Positions 10,395 through 18,620 of a stretch of DNA of 64,000 bases are shown piece after piece. Origin of the DNA: Dehalococcoidia bacterium (GTDB lineage: Bacteria; Chloroflexota; Dehalococcoidia; E44-bin15); NCBI GenBank assembly GCA_041649635.1, contig JBAZMV010000006.1, positions 1 to 64,000 on the forward strand, written 5' to 3'. Numbering within the stretch: position 1 is the stretch's first letter; every line of letters begins with the position of its first letter. Under the pieces are notes generated by a model, which searched no databases, was not told the origin of the DNA, and saw only the letters and a list, made by a program, of their open reading frames with translations. A program made the translations under genes and the position numbers.

Positions 10395-10515
10395 AAAATA
10401 ACCCCCGGGCGGGCGCGTGTTCAACGCCTTCCCCGCAGGACGCGGAGCCGTCCAACGCTGAGGCCGGGCTATGATTCGATGACCTGTATATGACTATGGT
10501 ATTGCTACCCGATTC
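10395..10515. repeat. Chimeric repeat: glnA-tail scrap plus island repeat
   Basis: Positions about 10395-10432 are a diverged copy of glnA 3' DNA (GGGCGNGCNNGTGTTCAACG). This runs straight into a diverged copy of 3243-3330 (GGACGCGGAGCCGTCCAACG onward). It is non-coding. Positions 10516-10702 contain an open plus-strand frame without a start codon, which I do not call. Confidence 0.6.
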
Positions 10516-10702
10516 AATTCCCCCTGGGGGCAAATCAAGGAGCATATCAACTCTTCAAGCATGGTGAAACCGGCTCAGCTATCATAGCTAACAAAGCTGG
10601 CTGTGCGGCTGGCTATGTAAACGCTGTGAAGAATCTTGCTCCCTGCGGGATTGTCAGCGGTGGAGCAGGGGTCGTTGGAGGTACCCGTGACGACCAGGCG
10701 GA

Positions 10703-10978
10703 TCAAGCCTTTGGCTCGTCTGGTTTTGGAGCTGCAGCCTTCTTCTTTTCTTCACCACGGTAGCTGAAATAGAAATAGGGGAAGAGTAAGATGAACGAGA
10801 GAAGCCCCAGGCTCATCCCCATGCTCAGCGACTTAAGGCCCTCTTTCGGGGTTATGATGACGTCCATCGGTACCTGTCCCAAAGCCAGTTGCTTCAAGAC
10901 CAGCTTATTGCCATCGCGCTTTATGCCCTGGAACACTGATGCGACTGAGCCATCCGGGCTGTAGACTGTCATACCCAT
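10703..10978 (-). CDS. Small single-pass membrane protein
   Basis: 91 residues. A soluble N-terminal half (VYSPDGSVASVFQGIKRDGN) is followed by one strong membrane segment (LGLLSFILLFPYFYFSY) and a lysine/alanine/proline-rich tail. GAAAGGGGG lies about 8 nt before ATG 10978. I do not recognise the family. Positions 10979-11198 upstream hold an overlapping minus-strand frame (10905-11159) that I cannot support as a gene. Confidence 0.5.
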   Translation of the reverse strand: MGMTVYSPDGSVASVFQGIKRDGNKLVLKQLALGQVPMDVIITPKEGLKSLSMGMSLGLLSFILLFPYFYFSYRGEEKKKAAAPKPDEPKA

Positions 10979-11198
10979 TCTGGTTGCCCCCTTTCAGTTC
11001 CGAGATTTCCCATATCAACTTGTAGTGAGCTGACCTCTTACCTCTTTTATATTCATGGTGAATGATATGCCCTGCACATCCTATTGTCAAACCGCAAAAA
11101 CAGCCGCCCAAATATGAGAAAATAGCGGTATGCCTAACCGGCAGATTAGAGAGCTGCATTTACCCGTTCAACGCTTGATCGTTCCCGGATCATGCCTG

Positions 11199-11240
11199 TT
11201 CCGGGCGGGCGCGTGTTCAATGCCTTCCTTGAGAACAAGA
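11199..11240 (+). repeat. glnA-tail fragment
   Basis: Diverged copy of a piece of the glnA 3' end (GTGTTCAATGCCTTCCTTGA then GAACAAGATG), fused directly to the pseudogene that follows. It is the third partial or complete glnA-tail copy in the island. Confidence 0.65.
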
Positions 11241-11440
11241 TGCGAAGTGTGGACGGCATCACAGCCTATCCGTCCGCGCCTTTCAACCTGATGACGGGAG
11301 CCGCAGTGGTGCTGATGGTTGCTGTTATCTAGCTGGCGGTGAAATGGCCGAAGCGGCAGGCATAGAATGCAGGCGCATACGGAGCCACCCAAGGCTGCAT
11401 ATAAGACGGCTCTTTTTATACGGGTTTAGGTTAAGAGAAC
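11241..11440 (+). pseudogene. Decayed copy of the 14.9-kb small membrane gene
   Basis: The DNA matches about 15062-15260. The frame reads VDGITAYPSAPFNLMTGAAV like the intact VDGIVGYPSAPLNPMTGAAV, but it is broken by TAG where the intact copy has an arginine codon, and again further on. The copied terminator (GACGGCTCTTTTTAT) is retained at about 11404-11420. Clearly a pseudogene. Confidence 0.75.
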
Positions 11441-11483
11441 AGACAGAGCCTTGTTCACTCCCATGAATAGATAGTTTGAGAGA

Positions 11484-13805
11484 TCAGCACCAGTGTGACC
11501 AATATGCAGTAACGATTTGTTCGAGTTCTTTTGATGCTCTTTGATCTTCCTTATCTAGAGAAGCAATCATGCCCATCAGTTGAGGGATAACCTCTTTACC
11601 AAGCCGTGAAGCGAATTGAAACATACCATCTACCATACGTTCTCGTCCCATCACAGCTTCATTAACTATCATCCTATAGCGATGGGTAAGGGAATCTATT
11701 TTTGTTTTATAAATGTCTTGCTGCCTATTATTGATTTCAATGATTATTCTACATATAGCTGTTGAGTTAATAATCTTGGCCGCCATCCATTGGAGTAAAG
11801 CTTGGCTAACCGAAAGAGGCCAATCAGCACGCATGTCAATTGCAACATCTAAGCATGCTGGTATGAAGCAATTATCCTTAAATGGCGCCGTTACTGTTTC
11901 TCCTCCCGTTGGTACTCTCATTGCACAAAGACTCAAGTATGCAACATCGAAAATGAAACTTCGCAAAACAATGAGGCCTTTAGGCATCATTTGGACATAG
12001 AGTCTGTTAGGTTCGCGGTGCACCGGGAAGTCACTAGGTTTAAGGCTCAGAAATTCAAATTCTTGGAAGTCCATGATTAAATCCAATGTTTGGCTTCTAG
12101 GGTAACCAAACAATTTATACATAATATCTGATGCTTCCTTTGCCACCAAGGGCTCAAAGGCGAGCCCTCTATCTTGAAAAAGCCTATCTGAGGCGCCCAA
12201 AATTTGGAGAAGACGTATCCCCCACAAGATACCGCTAGTATGTGGAAATTCAGCAGCCTGACTATGGCATAGATCACGATCTAGATAAGGAAAATGAAAT
12301 ATAGAAGGTAATAAATGGTTGTCAAATGCTGAATTATCTACGCATTCTCTACGCCAATTACCTTTGTCAGTAAGGCCATAACGATACACTTTCGGAGGGA
12401 AGCGTTGTCCTGCAAGAGCTAAACACTCTGGGATATAGTAACGCGTCAATTTAGCTTTCTCAAGATAATGATAATAGATTAGTTGAAGTGCTTGAGTCTG
12501 TGCTCGGCGGTTGTCTCCAAGTGTGTATAGCAAGACTTCGGTGAAATCGTTCTTTTGTTCGGAATTCAACGCGCGTACAAATTCGTCTATGTGGTTAGGC
12601 CAATCCTCCGTAGTCCAACCTTCTTGAGCTGCAATTACCGGAACCATTTCGCGGAGGAAAGACAAGCGCCGATCTACTAATGCGTTTAGATTAACGGGGT
12701 GTATCCTAAGTCTCTGGGTTTCTCCAGAAACGAAAGGATTAGCGTGCCTAGCTATGTTCGGGAGAGTATTAAGAGTATCGGTACGTGTGACAGAGACCAT
12801 CATCATACCTTGGCTACCAGTACTCGTCGTTAGATTAACAGCCGCATCAAATAATCTCTCGAAACGTCGAGTTTCAGCAACACTTGCTTCTAATTTATCA
12901 AGTCCATCAAGTACGCATATTACTGAATAACCTTTCTGAAAAATGAACCTCATCACAATTTCACCTAGATGCCGTGGTACCAAATCTGGGCTTATTGAAG
13001 GATCAGAACCAAGCTTGCAAAATGCATTTTTCATAGAGGACACTTGGTCAGTCCATCTGTTCGCTGTGTCTGTATCTGGTGCCTCTTCCTTCACGGCTTC
13101 GTATAGTGTTTCCACAACTCGTAACGGGTATTTTTTAGAAGGCTTAGCATATTCTGAAATAGGATCATAATAGCGCATAACGATTTTTGTGGCTTGGGCA
13201 AGTATTCGATGACGAAGATCAAACTTGAAGTCCGTTGCAATATCTCCGCCAAATCTCTCCACTAAGTTTATTCTCACCCAAAGTATATGCTCCTGATCGA
13301 AATAATCACTATATTTTGCGAGTATGTGATTTAGTAAGAAAGTCTTACCTGCACCTTTGGGGCCAAATAGAATCAAATGAAAGTTTTTTGCAGAAGCGTT
13401 TGCTCGATCAGTACGGTCTACTTCGTTAGTATGTAGCAACATCCTTCTAGCGTTTCTAGCACGTTCCACCAGGTCTTCCACAAATGAGCGTATTCGTTCA
13501 TGACTTGTATTAATATATCTATCGTCAAACGCTGTTAATTCTTGCTCACACTCATCCAAGCATACGTAGCATTCTTTGAGTGCTTGTGTATTATATGGTC
13601 TATGCGGGTTCACAGTAATATGTCCTAGCCTCCGGCCTATATAGTCTGCTCTAGTAGTGCCATTATGAGATTTATAGAGTCTGCTATCTTCTATTGTTTT
13701 TAACTTCTCGATCGCATCTTTCCAGCCGGTATCATACATTTGACAATGATGAGTTTTCTTGAACGGCGTTTTAATCATATCTTCGATCAATGACCTATCA
13801 ATCAT
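11484..13805 (-). CDS. P-loop NTPase (ORC/STAND-like) paired with a cyclase-like gene
   Basis: 773 residues. Walker A is LILFGPKGAGKT and Walker B is VICVLDGLDKLE, with a sensor-like MMMVSVTRTD strand, so this is an AAA/STAND-class ATPase most like ORC-Cdc6-type modules. The 150 residues before and the roughly 350 after the ATPase core match nothing I know. Its ATG overlaps the stop of the upstream gene (ATGA, 13802-13805), so the two are translationally coupled. Codon and base composition are AT-richer than the flanking nitrogen genes, suggesting transfer. A large NTPase coupled to a nucleotide-cyclase-like protein resembles a defence sensor/effector layout, but no effector domain is identified. 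Confidence 0.7.
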   Translation of the reverse strand: MIDRSLIEDMIKTPFKKTHHCQMYDTGWKDAIEKLKTIEDSRLYKSHNGTTRADYIGRRLGHITVNPHRPYNTQALKECYVCLDECEQELTAFDDRYINTSHERIRSFVEDLVERARNARRMLLHTNEVDRTDRANASAKNFHLILFGPKGAGKTFLLNHILAKYSDYFDQEHILWVRINLVERFGGDIATDFKFDLRHRILAQATKIVMRYYDPISEYAKPSKKYPLRVVETLYEAVKEEAPDTDTANRWTDQVSSMKNAFCKLGSDPSISPDLVPRHLGEIVMRFIFQKGYSVICVLDGLDKLEASVAETRRFERLFDAAVNLTTSTGSQGMMMVSVTRTDTLNTLPNIARHANPFVSGETQRLRIHPVNLNALVDRRLSFLREMVPVIAAQEGWTTEDWPNHIDEFVRALNSEQKNDFTEVLLYTLGDNRRAQTQALQLIYYHYLEKAKLTRYYIPECLALAGQRFPPKVYRYGLTDKGNWRRECVDNSAFDNHLLPSIFHFPYLDRDLCHSQAAEFPHTSGILWGIRLLQILGASDRLFQDRGLAFEPLVAKEASDIMYKLFGYPRSQTLDLIMDFQEFEFLSLKPSDFPVHREPNRLYVQMMPKGLIVLRSFIFDVAYLSLCAMRVPTGGETVTAPFKDNCFIPACLDVAIDMRADWPLSVSQALLQWMAAKIINSTAICRIIIEINNRQQDIYKTKIDSLTHRYRMIVNEAVMGRERMVDGMFQFASRLGKEVIPQLMGMIASLDKEDQRASKELEQIVTAYWSHWC

Positions 13806-14521
13806 TCTTTTATATCCTCTCTTGAAAGGTCTCTTTCAATAAAGTGATATGCTTCTGACCATGCCACTGCAACTTCTGGTGGTCCCCAAGTGCCGTGATA
13901 AAGGTACTTATCGTGTACCATGCGCAGAAAATTGTCCCGAGGACTAGGGTAGAAAAGAGCACCCATCATGCAACCGTCTCTAACAGTATTTTTCTTCTTT
14001 AACTTAATTTCTTGGAATCGGGGAAACGCAGGAGACAAATATTCCTTCACGCAATCATGGGTTTGTTTTTCTGGATCAGGCATACACTCCCGTGCTCCCA
14101 TTAGAACTAAAGGAGCTGGTGCTACACTTTCATACAATAATGCTCTTTCCTGTGGCTTGCCCGTTATGGAGTTCTCATTGTAAATAACTTTACCATATGC
14201 AATACCACCTCGTAATGGAACTTCACAGTCAGAGAAGATAGCCATGACTTCTCTAATCTCACCTATGCACTGCTGCATAACATCTACTCGGCTATCCTCA
14301 TCTTGTGGATTACATGGATAAAGAAGCAGTAGACTGTCTTGAAGTCTAAGGTAGACTCTTGGTATAGTCTCCCGTTCAGTAAGATGCTTCTGTGCCTCAC
14401 TATGGCTATGATTTAATATTTCGTTTAGTTGAGGGAGTCCTTTCTCAATTTCTAGGCCTTTGAAACCGAATACATCCAAAAAAGCTGTCCAACCAACGTA
14501 GTTTCCATATTTCACTGTCAT
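13802..14521 (-). CDS. Class III nucleotide-cyclase-like protein
   Basis: 239 residues. The core reads as a class III cyclase domain. FLDVFGF (metal Asp D16) corresponds to F-x-D-I-x-G-F, and LQDSLLLL (second metal Asp D62) to the beta2-beta3 hairpin Asp. LRGGIAYGKV corresponds to the R-x-G-I-x-x-G strand, followed by G...ERALLYESVAPAP. The two metal-binding aspartates lie 46 residues apart, normal for the fold. The canonical Asn/Arg transition-state pair is not obvious, so product and even activity are uncertain. It is first in a coupled two-gene operon with a P-loop NTPase. Distant similarity to Pycsar-type cyclases is inference. Confidence 0.6.
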   Translation of the reverse strand: MTVKYGNYVGWTAFLDVFGFKGLEIEKGLPQLNEILNHSHSEAQKHLTERETIPRVYLRLQDSLLLLYPCNPQDEDSRVDVMQQCIGEIREVMAIFSDCEVPLRGGIAYGKVIYNENSITGKPQERALLYESVAPAPLVLMGARECMPDPEKQTHDCVKEYLSPAFPRFQEIKLKKKNTVRDGCMMGALFYPSPRDNFLRMVHDKYLYHGTWGPPEVAVAWSEAYHFIERDLSREDIKE

Positions 14522-14550
14522 GCTATCTCGCCTTGCTGGCTCTTACAATT

Positions 14551-14615
14551 GTTACATGTTATCAGAGACTATAATACGGGAACGCTCACGGTATTACTAA
14601 CAGTGAGCATGTAAC
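14551..14615 (-). promoter_or_regulatory. Nested inverted repeats upstream of the cyclase-like gene
   Basis: GTTACATG (14551-14558) pairs with CATGTAAC (14608-14615), and inside this GCTCAC (14584-14589) pairs with GTGAGC (14603-14608). A minus-strand TATTAT at 14571-14576 could be the -10 box. The arrangement suggests a regulated promoter for the cyclase/NTPase operon. Positions 14616-14870 are AT-rich with no recognisable gene. Confidence 0.45.
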
Positions 14616-14874
14616 CTGAGCCCAGAAATAGTTCTACTCATAGAGTTGATGTCACAAGCATTGTAGCTTCAGGCGCTGATAGCTTATAACCCAACTAGCT
14701 ATATGAGCATACCCGATTATACACCATCCTATACTATGCATCAATTGCATACATATCACTCTGAATTCGAACCATACTAAACCTAGAAGATAAGAATTTC
14801 CAAAGTCAAGTCTTTTATATACCTATATTTATGCACAACAGTTATGTACAATAGTTTATAGTGCTGAATTCTAT

Positions 14875-15219
14875 TTGATTGAAAGAAACAAGGGCGTGTT
14901 AAACGCCACCGAGGTCTCCGTGCTCAGCAATACGGAACTTGCTGCCGTGCTGGCGATGCTGATGGTCTTTGCCTTACTCACGCTGCTGCTGGGCAGAAAA
15001 AATAACCGCCCCATGAATATCATCGCGGGGACGGTGTTCGGCATAGGCGAGCTCGCCATGTTTGTGGACGGCATTGTTGGCTATCCGTCCGCGCCTTTAA
15101 ACCCGATGACGGGAGCTGCTGTGGCGCTCATGGTTGCCGTTATCCGGCTGGTGGTGAAAATGGCCGAAGCGGCAGGGATAAATGCGGAAGGACACGGAGC
15201 CGTCCAAGGCTGCATATAA
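14875..15219 (+). CDS. Small multi-pass membrane protein
   Basis: Up to 114 residues with two or three membrane segments (AAVLAMLMVFALLTLLLG, a GTVFGIGELAMFV segment, AAVALMVAVIRLVV). The start is unsure: TTG 14875 or a later GTG (14896). A broken copy lies at 11241-11440. The stop codon is inside the terminator hairpin. Bases near 14893 (GCGTGTTAAACGCC) resemble the glnA-tail junction sequence. Family unknown; holin-like size, but no phage genes are nearby. Confidence 0.5.
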   Translation: MIERNKGVLNATEVSVLSNTELAAVLAMLMVFALLTLLLGRKNNRPMNIIAGTVFGIGELAMFVDGIVGYPSAPLNPMTGAAVALMVAVIRLVVKMAEAAGINAEGHGAVQGCI

Positions 15220-15232
15220 GACGGCTCTTTTT
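15197..15232 (+). terminator. Intrinsic terminator overlapping a stop codon
   Basis: GAGCCGTC (15197-15204) pairs with GACGGCTC (15220-15227), followed by TTTTTAT. The TAA of the small membrane gene (15217-15219) lies in the loop. The same hairpin is degenerate near 11390-11415. Confidence 0.8.
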
Positions 15233-15455
15233 ATACGGGTTCAGGTTAAGAAAACAGGCAGAGCCTTGTTCACTCCCTCTCAATCCTATCAAAGGATATA
15301 TTACACACCTGATTGTTATGGGAGTATTACGCGCGAGGCGGTAAGGACGGAGAAGGCGGAAAATGTTATTGAAAAATTGCCTCTATGCTCCGAAAAAATC
15401 AATTTGCACGCTTATACTCGCTTTATGCTAGAATCAGACCATGATTAGGATCACC

Positions 15456-17588
15456 ATGGATAAAGCTAATCCTAAACTCGCTAAGCAGTGGCATCCCAAT
15501 AAGAATGGTAATTTGAAAGCGAGCGATGTATCGTCGCGTTCCAATAAAAAGGTTTGGTGGATTTGCAGCAAAGGCCATGAATGGCAAGCTGTGGTCTACT
15601 CGCGAACTTCATTAGGTTCTGGGTGCCCATATTGTTCCGGTAAATTCGCATGTAAGGACAATTGTTTATCAACTATCAACCCAAGTCTTGCTGAAGAGTG
15701 GCACCCGATAAAAAATGGTGATCTGACGCCTAATATGGTAACCACAGGAAGTAATAGAAAAGCATGGTGGATATGTAAGAAAGGTCACGAGTGGCAGGCT
15801 CCGGTTGTTGATAGGACAGCTGGCAGTGGTTGCCCTTACTGTTCTGGAAAGGCTGCGTGCAAAGACAACTGCCTTGCTACTCTTAACCCCGAACTTGCTA
15901 AGGAATGGCATCCAACAAAGAACGGTGACATCACACCTGAAAAGGTGACAATACATAGCGGGAGAAAAGTGTGGTGGATATGCAAGAAAGGCCATGAATG
16001 GCAAGCTACAGCAAATACCAGGAGCAAGGATCACGGATGCCCATATTGCGCTGGACAAGCTGTATGCAAGGACAATAGTCTGGCTACTATTAATCCCAAG
16101 CTAGCAAAGGAGTGGCATCCGTTAAAAAATGGCGACCTGACGCCTGATATGGTTACTGCTAGAGCTAACAAGAAAGTCTGGTGGATATGCAAGAAAGGCC
16201 ATGAATGGCAGGCTGTAATATACAACAGGGAAAATGGCTCTGGTTGCCCGTTCTGCTATTCACAAATCTCAGAAATGGAACTAAGAATATACTGCGAATT
16301 AAAATATCTATTCCCATCTACGACATCTAAAGAGAAGAAAAAAACCTTAGGTAAAGAATGTGCTATATACATTGATGAGATACAAACCGGCATCGAAGTC
16401 GATGGTTCATATTGGCATCGTAATAAATATCTGCAAGATAGGGAAAAGGCGGCTGCAATTAGAAACAGTGGTATTACTCTGATTAATGTCAGAGGGGTAG
16501 GCTTAAAAAGAATAGATTGTACCGACATATTTCATACTTTAAAAGAGCATCACTTAACTGTGATTAAGAAAATACTTAGATTGCTGACTGAGCAGTGTAA
16601 CCTGAATGAGGATAGGAAAAAGGCCGTTACTGAATATCTTCAGAGACAGACTTTTATCAATGATTCGGAATATCGAAGGCTTTGGGATATGTTGCCTTCA
16701 CCTCTCCCCGGTCTTAGTCTATTAGAGCTCATCCCTAACATCTCTAGAGAGTGGCACCCAAAAAAGAATGGCAGCCTGACACCGCAAGACGTCACTACGA
16801 AGAGTCATAAGAAGGTATGGTGGCTATGCAGCAAAGGCCATGAATGGCAGGCTCCGGTTGCTAATAGGGCATCCGGCCATGGTTGCCCATTTTGCATCGG
16901 ACAAGCAGTATGCGTTGACAATTGCCTAGCAACTTTGAACCCAGACCTTGCTAAAGAATGGCATCCGACAAAAAACGGTAGCTTGACACCGTATAATGTG
17001 ACTATTATGAATAATAGCAAGGTCTGGTGGATATGCGAGAAAGGTCATGAATGGCAGACTCAGACAGCGGTCAGGAGCAGAGGTAGTGGTTGCCCATATT
17101 GTGCAATAAGAGTTGCAAATAAAAACAACTACTTGGCCACTCTGAATCCCTCTCTTGCCCAAGAATGGCATCCAACAAAGAACGGTGACATCACACCTGA
17201 AAAAGTGACAATACATAGCGGGAGAAAAGTATGGTGGATATGCAATAAAGGCCATGAATGGCAAGCTGTGATCGATCAGAGGAATAAGGGCTCTGGTTGC
17301 CCTTACTGTTCTGGAAAGGCTGCGTGCAAAGACAACTGCCTTGCTACTCTTAACCCCGAACTTGCTAAGGAATGGCATCCAACAAAGAACGGTGACATCA
17401 CACCTGAAAAGGTGACAATACATAGCGGGAGAAAAGTGTGGTGGATATGCAATAAAGGCCATGAATGGCAAGCTATGATTACTCATAGAAACAGGGGCTC
17501 TGGTTGCCCTTATTGTTACGGCAGACCGCCAAAACAAGGGCTACATCGGGTAGCAAGGCGTAGCTTACTATACAATCAACATAATTGA
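15456..17588 (+). CDS. DUF4379 zinc-ribbon repeat protein with central endonuclease domain
   Basis: About 710 residues. Eight zinc-ribbon units of 58-66 residues (pattern WHP-x-KNG ... W-x-C-x2-GHEW ... GCP-(Y/F)-C) are arranged four, then a nuclease domain, then four. The centre (IDEIQTGIEVDGSYWH ... AAIRNSGITLINVRG, about residues 300-360) fits a Vsr/PD-(D/E)xK restriction-like fold. Units 3, 7 and 8 are near-identical in DNA (for example 15870-15985 and 17339-17452), showing recent internal duplication or conversion. I prefer ATG 15456 (AGGAT just upstream) over 15441. It probably binds and cuts DNA or RNA; target unknown. AT-rich and island-borne. Confidence 0.8.
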   Translation: MDKANPKLAKQWHPNKNGNLKASDVSSRSNKKVWWICSKGHEWQAVVYSRTSLGSGCPYCSGKFACKDNCLSTINPSLAEEWHPIKNGDLTPNMVTTGSNRKAWWICKKGHEWQAPVVDRTAGSGCPYCSGKAACKDNCLATLNPELAKEWHPTKNGDITPEKVTIHSGRKVWWICKKGHEWQATANTRSKDHGCPYCAGQAVCKDNSLATINPKLAKEWHPLKNGDLTPDMVTARANKKVWWICKKGHEWQAVIYNRENGSGCPFCYSQISEMELRIYCELKYLFPSTTSKEKKKTLGKECAIYIDEIQTGIEVDGSYWHRNKYLQDREKAAAIRNSGITLINVRGVGLKRIDCTDIFHTLKEHHLTVIKKILRLLTEQCNLNEDRKKAVTEYLQRQTFINDSEYRRLWDMLPSPLPGLSLLELIPNISREWHPKKNGSLTPQDVTTKSHKKVWWLCSKGHEWQAPVANRASGHGCPFCIGQAVCVDNCLATLNPDLAKEWHPTKNGSLTPYNVTIMNNSKVWWICEKGHEWQTQTAVRSRGSGCPYCAIRVANKNNYLATLNPSLAQEWHPTKNGDITPEKVTIHSGRKVWWICNKGHEWQAVIDQRNKGSGCPYCSGKAACKDNCLATLNPELAKEWHPTKNGDITPEKVTIHSGRKVWWICNKGHEWQAMITHRNRGSGCPYCYGRPPKQGLHRVARRSLLYNQHN

Positions 17589-17740
17589 CCTCTATTTCAT
17601 TCGATTTGGCATATTTCCTTGATAGATCACACACCTTTTCACACAATATAGGTATATTTACAGTTAAACAGGGCTGCAGATGTGTATGCAAAGCCAAGTA
17701 AAAAAACTTTAGTGGAATAATATAGCTCTTCAGCTTCAAC

Positions 17741-17769
17741 AAAAAGGGCGAGGTTGACCCCGCCCTTTA
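17741..17769 (-). terminator. Terminator of the hisF-purQ operon
   Basis: On the minus strand AAAGGGCGGGG / CCTCGCCCTTT is followed by TTTTG. It lies about 70 nt beyond the purQ stop and closes the long minus-strand operon. The flanking 17589-17740 shows no gene. Confidence 0.75.
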
Positions 17770-17837
17770 ACATTCAGCTAGTATCAGATTACTTTTTCGC
17801 CGCAGCCGCAAGCGGCACCGTCTCGATCAGCCCGTCG

Positions 17838-18614
17838 TCATCCGGTAGACTTCCCTGTGGGACTATATCCCCTCCTAGCCCACCCCACCGCATTCTCAAA
17901 AATCCCCATCCCGTCTCCGGGCTTATCGCTTCGTTCCCTCGTCCATCGGGGGTGCTGCGTGCGGCGGATGAAGCGCTCCGGGTGCGGCATGAGGCCAAAG
18001 ACGCGGCCGGTCGCGTCGCAGATGCCCGCTATGTTCGCCGCGGAGCCGTTGGGGTTGTGGGGGTAGCCTGCGGACGTATCGCCCGCGCCGTCGCAGTAGC
18101 TCAGGGCGGTTCTTACTTTATCCGCGTCGGCGACGAATTTGCCTTCGCCGTGGGCCACGGGCAGGTACATCATATCGATGCCTCTGGTGAACACGCACGG
18201 GCTGGAGGGATCCGCCTTGAGATGCACCCAGCGGCATTCGAACCGGCCCGAATCGTTGTGGGTCAGTGTTACGGGTGTAGCATCGCCGGGCAGGATGCCG
18301 GACTTGACCAGAACCTGGAAGCCGTTGCAGATGCCCAGTATCAGCCCGCCCTGCGCCGTGAACTCCCGCATAGCGTCCGTGAGCCCGGCGCGCAGCTCGT
18401 TGGCCAGTATCCTGCCGCTGGCGATATCGTCGCCGTAGGTAAAGCCGCCCGGGATGACCATGATATGATAATCCGAAAGCGGTCTCTTTTTTCGCAGCAG
18501 CTCGTTCACGTGCGCCAGATCAACGGATGAGCCCGCCTGCTCGAAGGCGTACTTCGTCTCCGGGTCGCAGTTGGTGCCCGGCGCGCGCAGTATAAGCGTC
18601 CTGACCTTTGACAT
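17838..18614 (-). CDS. purQ: Phosphoribosylformylglycinamidine synthase, glutaminase subunit
   Basis: 258 residues, class I glutamine amidotransferase. It makes NH3 from glutamine for PurL in purine synthesis step 4. The nucleophile is the Cys of GICNGFQ, and the His/Glu pair is in LMPHPERF. It follows purL by 6 nt and is the last gene of the operon. The final residues (GYSPTGKSTG) look non-native. In another frame the same DNA encodes a tail (LPDDDGLIETV) that resembles the end of the glutamate synthase subunit at 23172, so a frameshift or DNA transfer at the 3' end is possible. Confidence 0.93.
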   Translation of the reverse strand: MSKVRTLILRAPGTNCDPETKYAFEQAGSSVDLAHVNELLRKKRPLSDYHIMVIPGGFTYGDDIASGRILANELRAGLTDAMREFTAQGGLILGICNGFQVLVKSGILPGDATPVTLTHNDSGRFECRWVHLKADPSSPCVFTRGIDMMYLPVAHGEGKFVADADKVRTALSYCDGAGDTSAGYPHNPNGSAANIAGICDATGRVFGLMPHPERFIRRTQHPRWTRERSDKPGDGMGIFENAVGWARRGYSPTGKSTG

Positions 18615-18620
18615 AGTATC

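Noticed and set aside
10489..10763. Plus-strand open frame reading HGETGSAIIANKAGCAAGY onward
   Set aside because: It lacks a start codon, overlaps the minus-strand membrane protein gene and matches no family I know. It could be a gene remnant.
10905..11159. Minus-strand 84-aa frame upstream of the small membrane gene
   Set aside because: It overlaps the better-supported gene in another frame and has no clear ribosome-binding site or known domain.
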